Source: an uncultured Eubacteriales bacterium
GTDB taxonomy: Bacteria > Bacillota > Clostridia > Oscillospirales > Oscillospiraceae
DNA: 9,201 nt
NCBI GenBank assembly: GCA_900554625.1
Contig: USHP01000053.1
Location: 1 to 9,201 of the forward strand
Reading direction: 5' to 3'
In this document: positions 1 to 5,700 of the stretch, piece by piece
Position numbering within the stretch: position 1 is the stretch's first letter
How the letters are laid out: each line of letters begins with the position of its first letter
Position numbers and translations under genes: made by a program
The notes under the pieces: generated by a model
The model's database searches: none
Told to the model about the DNA's origin: nothing
The model's input: the letters and a program-made list of their open reading frames with translations, nothing else

Positions 1-331
1 GGCTTTCCAGCCCGAAGGCCAGTTCGTGCCAGACCTTATCGGTGACGATCTGGCTGTCGGGATTCTGAAGCACAAAGCCGATCTTGGCTGCCTGGGTTCG
101 GTTGTCCACCTGTTCCAGAGGGGTTCCCTTGTAGAGAATGGCTCCTTCTTTCTGACCGTGAGGAGCCAGTACGGTTTTCAGCTGCCGCAGCATGGTGGAC
201 TTGCCGCAGCCGGAGGGTCCGGCAAGAACCGCAAAATCACCCTGCTGCAATATCATGGAAACATCATGCAGCACAGAAATCTCCTGTTCCGGGTAAGTAA
301 AGGTTAAATTTTGGATCTTAAAGAGTTCCAT
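1..331 (-). CDS. ecfA: ECF transporter ATP-binding subunit, N-terminal part (cut by window edge)
   Basis: ATPase of an energy-coupling factor (ECF) importer; it hydrolyses ATP on the cytoplasmic side and works with EcfT and a substrate-binding S component. The frame translates from ATG at 331-329 and stays open to base 1, giving 110 residues, about 40% of a usual 270-290 residue EcfA. Visible motifs are the Walker A loop GPSGCGKST at residues 38-46 and the Q-loop region FVLQNPDSQ at 86-94 followed by a V-x-x-E-L-A-F-G-L-E stretch, which is typical of EcfA/CbiO rather than other ABC ATPases. The ABC signature, Walker B and H-loop lie beyond the window. The start is supported by GGAGGA (complement of 338-343) six bases upstream. 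The gene overlaps the end of ecfT by 28 bases, so the two are very probably translationally coupled. Whether it is the A1 or A2 type, or a fused double ATPase, cannot be told from this part. Confidence 0.95.
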   Translation of the reverse strand, partial: MELFKIQNLTFTYPEQEISVLHDVSMILQQGDFAVLAGPSGCGKSTMLRQLKTVLAPHGQKEGAILYKGTPLEQVDNRTQAAKIGFVLQNPDSQIVTDKVWHELAFGLES

Positions 332-1188
332 TTCCGATCCTCCGTCAAGTCAATCATCAGCGGCAGCAGACACAATCCGCTGTAACAAACATAGCTAAGA
401 AGCTGCGGGAGTCCAAAGAGGCTTCCCGTCATGGTGGGATAGTAGACCCAGGAGATCCATCCCATCAGGCTGGGCATTACCGCCCCAAGGCAGAGAACTG
501 CCATAGTCAGCAAGGTAATCCCATCCCGTTTTTCAAAAATGTAGATAGAAAAAGCTGTCCGTCCCTGGATGCCGTAACCCCGGCTTTTCATGGAGTCTGC
601 CGACACAATGGACTGCTCCATAGCCCAGCTGACGGTGGAAGAAAAGGCTGCCATCGCCTGCTGCAATTGCTCCCTGGGGTTCTCTGGCTCGTGCATAGCC
701 CGCTGAACCCGCAGCACGCTTTGCAGGTAATTCTTAAACCTTGGCACAAACCGCAGTGTCATGGAGATCAGCAGAGACATAGCGGGAATGATCCGTCCGA
801 AGAGATAAATGATCTTATCGGAAGTAAACACCGTATTGCAGCAATTGAACCAGACGATGGAAGCACCCATCATCACCGCGGAAGCCAGGCCAAAGCAGAT
901 GGCTTCCAGGGTAATTGGATTGTCGTTGGGCAGGTAGAACAAAACTGTAATGCCTTCGTGGTTAAACGCGGGGTTCAGAATTGCCATACCCAGCAGGATT
1001 GGTAGCAAATAGCCAACCTGCCGAAACATTCCCTTTCTCCCCTGCAAATACGTCAGATAGGCACAGCTGCTGAACAGAGAAATCATCAAAATCACAGGGT
1101 GATTGATGAACATGGTAATCACCATAGAAGAAAGGAAAAAGCATAAATTCACTGCCGGGTGGAACCCGGAAAAGGCATCATTCTTCAT
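304..1188 (-). CDS. ecfT: ECF transporter transmembrane coupling subunit EcfT
   Basis: Integral membrane protein that joins the two ECF ATPases to the S component. It is 294 residues from the chosen ATG (1188-1186), normal for EcfT/CbiQ. The N-terminus has the family's HPAVN motif (residues 10-14), followed by hydrophobic helices, the conserved NPAFNHEG...LFYL stretch (about 72-86), RFVPRF (146-151) in the first coupling-helix region, and SMKSRGYG (199-206), which matches the second conserved A/S-R-G coupling motif that docks on the ATPase. Further membrane segments follow to residue 285. A longer reading from ATG at 1215 would add nine polar residues (MQIWGRRKS) read from the preceding gene; the shorter start has GGAGA six bases upstream (complement of 1195-1199) and begins at the usual family position. 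It overlaps the DUF4430 lipoprotein gene by 11 bases and ecfA by 28. Substrate specificity is not encoded in EcfT. Confidence 0.95.
   Translation of the reverse strand: MKNDAFSGFHPAVNLCFFLSSMVITMFINHPVILMISLFSSCAYLTYLQGRKGMFRQVGYLLPILLGMAILNPAFNHEGITVLFYLPNDNPITLEAICFGLASAVMMGASIVWFNCCNTVFTSDKIIYLFGRIIPAMSLLISMTLRFVPRFKNYLQSVLRVQRAMHEPENPREQLQQAMAAFSSTVSWAMEQSIVSADSMKSRGYGIQGRTAFSIYIFEKRDGITLLTMAVLCLGAVMPSLMGWISWVYYPTMTGSLFGLPQLLSYVCYSGLCLLPLMIDLTEDRKWNSLRSKI
338..343 (-). promoter_or_regulatory. Ribosome binding site of ecfA, inside the ecfT coding region
   Basis: GGAGGA on the minus strand lies six bases before ATG 331 and within the last codons of ecfT, consistent with coupled translation of the two transporter subunits. 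Confidence 0.85.
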
Positions 1189-1696
1189 AGATTTTCTCCG
1201 CCCCCAGATCTGCACCCAGATCCAGAGTATAGCTGAACACGATCACGTCACCGTCTGCCAGAGTATAAGCGGAACAGCCCAGCCCCGGATAGACACCGTT
1301 GACGCTGTACATCCATCCGGACTGGGGGCCACAGTCAAATTCATATAGGTTTCCGATGCCTTCGATATAGACAGAGTCGTAGGCAGAGGCATCCACATAT
1401 TCAAAGTGAATTTTTTCTTCCCGAAGTACCTGGCGAAACACATCAAAAACGGAATTGCCGCCGGTAAATTCCACTTCGGTAACACTCAGCAGGGTGCCGT
1501 CCTCCGGTACCAGTGCTGCTTTCTCCTTGGCGAGCTGATCCAGGTTCTCAAGAAGCGTATCGCACCGGATTTCTAAAGTACAGGTCAGCTTGCCGTCGCC
1601 ATTTGTATCTGCTACTTCTACCCCATCGCTTTTGCCGCAGCCGCACAGCAGCAAAAGTATCACAACAAATGCGACATATTTTGCGAAACGCTTCAT
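1178..1696 (-). CDS. DUF4430-domain lipoprotein (transcobalamin C-terminal-like)
   Basis: Small predicted lipoprotein, 172 residues, anchored to the outer face of the membrane. The signal peptide is a basic start (MKRFAKY), a hydrophobic core and the lipobox LCGC with the lipidated Cys at residue 20. After a short linker carrying an EF-hand-like DTNGDG loop (residues 30-35), the rest fits DUF4430: a beta-rich segment with GNSVFDVFRQVL (80-91), then the diagnostic SGWMYSVNGVYPGLG (126-140) and the GDVIVFSYTLDLG ending (149-161). The same fold forms the C-terminal beta domain of animal intrinsic factor and transcobalamin, where it contributes to cobalamin binding. It sits 25 bases after the toroid lipoprotein and overlaps ecfT by 11 bases, so it probably works with that transporter as a ligand-capture partner. 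The start is backed by GGAGG six bases upstream (complement of 1703-1707). The domain call is strong; the ligand is inferred. Confidence 0.9.
   Translation of the reverse strand: MKRFAKYVAFVVILLLLCGCGKSDGVEVADTNGDGKLTCTLEIRCDTLLENLDQLAKEKAALVPEDGTLLSVTEVEFTGGNSVFDVFRQVLREEKIHFEYVDASAYDSVYIEGIGNLYEFDCGPQSGWMYSVNGVYPGLGCSAYTLADGDVIVFSYTLDLGADLGAEKIYEE
1195..1199 (-). promoter_or_regulatory. Ribosome binding site of ecfT, inside the DUF4430 gene
   Basis: GGAGA on the minus strand lies six bases before ATG 1188 and within the last codons of the DUF4430 lipoprotein gene. It favours the 294-residue start of EcfT over the upstream ATG at 1215. Confidence 0.75.
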
Positions 1697-1721
1697 AGGG
1701 AACCTCCAAAGCTTGTTTTTC

Positions 1722-2711
1722 TTACTTCATGGAGTACAGAGAAGATTTTCCCTGTTCCATACGGTCGATGGCAACCAATGCATAGAAAGCCTGCTCCGTT
1801 GCCAAGAGGTCTGTATCACCATCCATCAGATGGGTAAAGCTGCCATCCTCCAGCTGGAACCGCAGCAGAGCATCCTTCAGGGTATTGCCGTTCTTGACAA
1901 AACGGGAGTCCTCCAGTGAGATGCCCAGTTCCGTCAAAGCAACGATGGTCTGGGAAACTGCTTCACTGCTTTCCGTATTGTGCTCCGTAAAACCACCGTT
2001 GACATTCTGCTGCTGGGACAGCAGCCCCAGTCCCCGCTCCACAGCCGCAGCCACGTCGGGGCGGTCACGATACTTTGCCAGAGCCTGCAGGGCCATGGCG
2101 GTAATATCGATCTCCGCAGGGCCACCGGCCATGCTCCAGCCGCCGTCAGGACTTTCCGCATTTACAATATAGTCTACGTACATGTCTCTGGTAGCCTGAT
2201 TGCTGGTTGCAATATTTTCAGGAATCTCGTAATTACCACTATCCAATGCCAGCAGTGCGAAAATAGGGCCGTTGATACCCTGGAAGACAGTCTGTTCAAA
2301 GTCTGCCAAAGGAGTCAGCAGGTTAAAACCACCTACGTCAGAAGCGTCTCTGCCAATGGCAGTCCAGGCCAGGATCACACGGGAATATTCCGTATATTTT
2401 CTGTTGTGGAGAATGCCCCCCTGCTCTGCGGTATAGGCGGCAACCCGTTCGCCGTAGCCCAACAGGTATTCCTCCATACCTTCCAGCTCAGACCGGGCAA
2501 GGCCCAGAGCCAGCCATTCGCCGCCCACGGAACCAAAGCCCGGTTCCGGAATTTCCGATTGCATCCACTTGGCAATTTTTAACAGGCCGTTTTCCTCTGC
2601 CTGCGCAGGTGTTTCCGTCACAACAGCGAGCTGTTCTTCTTTCTCTCCGGAACATCCAGCGAACGCAAAGAGCATTGCAATTACGAGCAAAAGAGATACT
2701 ATTTTTTTCAT
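1722..2711 (-). CDS. Lipoprotein with alpha/alpha toroid (prenyltransferase/squalene-cyclase/transcobalamin-like fold)
   Basis: Predicted surface lipoprotein of 329 residues. The signal peptide ends in lipobox FAGC with Cys at residue 20. The mature part is helical with repeated QW-like turns: ESPDGGWSMAGG (186-197), QNVNGGFTEH (235-244) and QLEDGSFTHL (286-295), each followed by a helix of the ITAMALQALAKY type (203-214). This is the alpha6/alpha6 toroid of terpenoid cyclases, protein prenyltransferases and the N-terminal domain of animal transcobalamin/intrinsic factor; the IDITAMALQAL stretch resembles the VDTAAMAGLAF stretch recalled from transcobalamin. The DxDD acid motif of squalene-hopene cyclase is absent, so binding rather than cyclisation is likely. 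The start was set at ATG 2711-2709, where AGGAG (complement of 2718-2722) lies six bases upstream and the product begins MKKIVSLLL. An in-frame ATG at 2768 overlaps the previous stop (ATGA) but lacks a good ribosome binding site, would put 19 polar residues before the signal peptide and would read through a hairpin. Its neighbours DUF4430 and EcfT suggest ligand capture. Confidence 0.86.
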   Translation of the reverse strand: MKKIVSLLLVIAMLFAFAGCSGEKEEQLAVVTETPAQAEENGLLKIAKWMQSEIPEPGFGSVGGEWLALGLARSELEGMEEYLLGYGERVAAYTAEQGGILHNRKYTEYSRVILAWTAIGRDASDVGGFNLLTPLADFEQTVFQGINGPIFALLALDSGNYEIPENIATSNQATRDMYVDYIVNAESPDGGWSMAGGPAEIDITAMALQALAKYRDRPDVAAAVERGLGLLSQQQNVNGGFTEHNTESSEAVSQTIVALTELGISLEDSRFVKNGNTLKDALLRFQLEDGSFTHLMDGDTDLLATEQAFYALVAIDRMEQGKSSLYSMK

Positions 2712-2717
2712 ATTGTT

Positions 2718-2722
2718 CTCCT
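2718..2722 (-). promoter_or_regulatory. Ribosome binding site deciding the toroid lipoprotein start
   Basis: AGGAG on the minus strand, six bases before ATG 2711. It selects this start over the in-frame ATG at 2768, which has no comparable site and would add 19 polar residues before the lipoprotein signal. Confidence 0.85.
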
Positions 2723-2726
2723 GTCC

Positions 2727-2758
2727 GGAAGCGGTATTCCAGACGAAATACCGCTTCC
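2727..2758. promoter_or_regulatory. Perfect 12-bp intercistronic hairpin between the giant protein and toroid lipoprotein genes
   Basis: GGAAGCGGTATT (2727-2738) and AATACCGCTTCC (2747-2758) are exact inverted repeats around an 8-base loop. In the mRNA the stem starts six bases after the stop codon of the giant protein gene and ends four bases before the AGGAG of the toroid lipoprotein gene. No U-run follows on the transcribed strand, so it is not a standard intrinsic terminator; an RNA processing or stabilising element, or a partial attenuator, is more likely. Confidence 0.75.
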
Positions 2759-2764
2759 CTGTTT

Positions 2765-5700
2765 TCATTCAGTCGGTTGGCTTTCTTCTGCCGGTTCCTC
2801 TACTGATTCTTCTGCCGGGAATGTCTCAAACTTTCCTGCCAGATACTGCTGAATCAGCACCGCGTCATTGCTGTCGATGACACCGTCACCGCTCACATCA
2901 GACACGGTAAGGATCAGTTCCTGGTCCAGCAACTGTGCTTCATAGTCCAGAATCATCTGGGCATCTGCTGCCTCGATAGTGCCGTTAGAGTCCACATCAC
3001 CCAGCAGGCCGCCACCAATGGTCAGCGTAATCGTTACGTTGGGACTCGTGGTTGCCACACCGGACTTCATAGCTGTACCGTCTTCCTGGTTGTGATACAG
3101 CACATGGGTAAAGGAAATGGTAAAGTTGCTGTCCTGTTCACTCAGCGCTCCCTGATGATAAGATACATAAGAAGTAATATCCCGTGTCATGCCATTGGCA
3201 TAGGTAGCGGTAACTACCATACCGGTAGGATCGAATGTTTCGCCGGCAATGTAGGTGGTCTTTGCTGGCATCTGGGTTACTTCTATTTTTTCAATGGCGC
3301 TGCCAAATGCCATCAGGTGGGCAGAGTCATTTTTGAAATAGATCGTGCCGTATTCATCTACGATGGGGCTGCAGATGGCATACTGGGCGTGATCGCCGGT
3401 GGGCGTAAACAGTGCATACGCAGTAGTTCGACTGCCTTCTGTGGTTACATAGTCCACAGCACTTTGACCCGGCTTGTCCCGCAGGGCTCTCAGCTTGCCG
3501 GGAGTATAGTTATCAAAGAAATACACATAGGCATAGCCGCTGGTTGCTTCATAGGCCGTTGTTAACAGGCCGCTGGTCTGGGGATAACCCTGCGTCGGTA
3601 CGCTGTACGCAATCGCTCTGCCGCCCAAATCAATGACCGTAATATTGTGTCCGGAATAGGCAGAGAACTGACCGGCACCGGAAACACCAACATAGGCACG
3701 ACCATTGTGAACCACGGGAGAACAGGTACTCATGGGCGTTCCGCCCACACCATTTTGCAGACCTACACTCCATTTATTGATCATTTGATGTCCGGAAACC
3801 TGGAAGCCATAGAAGCTACCGCCCTTGGATGTAAAGTAATAGGCATTGGTAGCACTATCATATACCACAGTGCTTCGGATATCGCCATTCAGATTGTTCC
3901 AACTGTCCAGAAGTTCGCCTGTTTTGGCATTCAGAAGCAGCATCCGGGAGGTCTGACTGGTACAGCTGTTGTCGCCGTCATCCGTACCAATAAGAACAAA
4001 GTCGGAACCTGTATAGGCACCTGCCCAATAGTAGCCGCCTTTGGCTGTATAGTACCAGGAAGAACACTTCTCTTCTTTTGCTTCACCGGGCTGTTCATCT
4101 GTAATGGACAGGCAAACAAAGTTTGCATTTCCTGTCTCACTGTTCCAGAAGCCTGTATAAAGGTATCCATCTTTCACTGCAAGAGGACAATTAGGCTGGC
4201 CGCCCAGCGGATCATTATAGATCCAGAGGGATTCCAGCGTAGCAGCATTGAATGCCTGGACGCAGCCATTGGACAGCGCCACGAATACCATGCCATTGGC
4301 ATAAGTAGGCGGTGTAATGGAGAAGCTGGACTTATGATCCATGGTGCCCTCGGCCAGAATCTTGCCGGTAATCCTGTCTACGCGATAAAGTTTATCACTT
4401 GCGTAGGTAATAATGTCTTCACCTACAAGGATCGGGCTGCCTACTGCATCGGAGTCGATACCGCTGCCAATCTGATTTGCCCAGTAAAGCGTACCATCAT
4501 CAGCTACATTGGGAATCGGCACATCTGTGACTGCGTTATTGCTGTTATTTCCTCGGAAATTGGGCCAGGGCGACACAATGGTTGTATCAATAGCGCTGTT
4601 TACGGATGCTTTGGTAAGGGCCCAGGCAATTGTTACTACACCGCCATCTCCCCGTTCCGTAACAATATATTGTTCCTGCCCATCCAGGACAATCAATTCA
4701 TTGGCATCGTTGCGGGCAACTGTCAGTATTCCGGATTTGCCCACATACCCATACTCTGTTAGCGCATAGCGATAACTATAGCCCTCGCAAAGCTGAAAAA
4801 CACCATCTTCTCTCGGCCATATACGCTCACCGGACAACACTTCATGCATATTCAGCAATGCAGTTCCCGGAGAAATCTGGAATGTCACATCTACCGGTGG
4901 AGATTTGAGAATATGCAAAATATATTCCGTTGTACCAGTTGGCGCCTTTTCGTTTGTGACTGTGATCAGAACTTTCTGTGTATTCATGGTACCGTCCAGT
5001 TCGATCGCAGCAGTGCCGGATTCCGTCACATTTTCACCATCTACGAAAAGCCGGTAGCCAACGGATTCCTCACCATAGCAAAGATTTTCCGTATAAGCAG
5101 ATAAGGTTAATTGCAATTCTTGGGCAACCATGGATACTTTCACGGAATATTCTTTTTTATCCGGATCAAAACCTATGGTTCCATCTGTTTGATTCAGCAC
5201 TGCTGCAATACCATCACTTTTCACAGATAGGTTTTTTAATGTCAGAGTCCGTTTGAATTCCGTGACGTAGTCCTGGTAATAATTCACACCATCCACCATT
5301 TTGGACAAACGGATCGTCAGCATATTTTCAATTGGATTTTCATCCAGTAAAAAGCGATTCAGATTTGTTCCTTGACTTTTTCCGGAAGTCAGCTCAATAC
5401 GTCTCTCTTTTCCATGATATTGATTGTGCAGGGAAACCTGATTGTAAACTGCTTCAATGGTTACATCCGGCTCACTGCTGGCAACCCAAATATAAGGATT
5501 GTATTCTGTATCCACATAAGTGATTTCATATCTGTGATTCGACGCTGTAAAAGGACTGTCCAGAGCAACCGTATTTTTATAACTGCTTCTGTTGAAAGTG
5601 CCAAACGCCAATTCCGTCAGCCAGTCGCCCATTTCTTCAAAGTCTACATAAATAATACTATTAGCTACTTCTTCCAAGGAAAACTCATCCGCAATGTGGT

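Noticed and set aside
930..1000. Possible frameshift near the centre of ecfT suggested by an overlapping minus-strand frame (962-1144)
   Set aside because: The ecfT frame is continuous with family motifs before and after this region, so the other frame is spurious.
1722..2711. Squalene-hopene cyclase or other terpenoid cyclase enzyme
   Set aside because: The protein is about half the usual length, is a lipoprotein and lacks the DxDD motif; only the toroid fold and QW-like turns are shared.
2727..2758. Hairpin as an intrinsic terminator
   Set aside because: No U-run follows the stem on the minus strand, and the next gene starts immediately with a good ribosome binding site. On the plus strand only TTTT after CTG follows and no plus-strand gene ends there.
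2712..2768. ATG at 2768 as start of the toroid lipoprotein, overlapping the previous stop
   Set aside because: There is no good ribosome binding site, it adds 19 polar residues before a clean lipoprotein signal, and its coding would consist mostly of the hairpin.
3647..4762. Long plus-strand open frame of 371 codons, and similar plus-strand frames at 8391-9137, 6641-7399 and 1980-2582
   Set aside because: All lie antisense to well-supported genes, have low-complexity or implausible composition (rich in Cys, His, Ile, Gly) and show no family motifs; they are shadows of the minus-strand genes.
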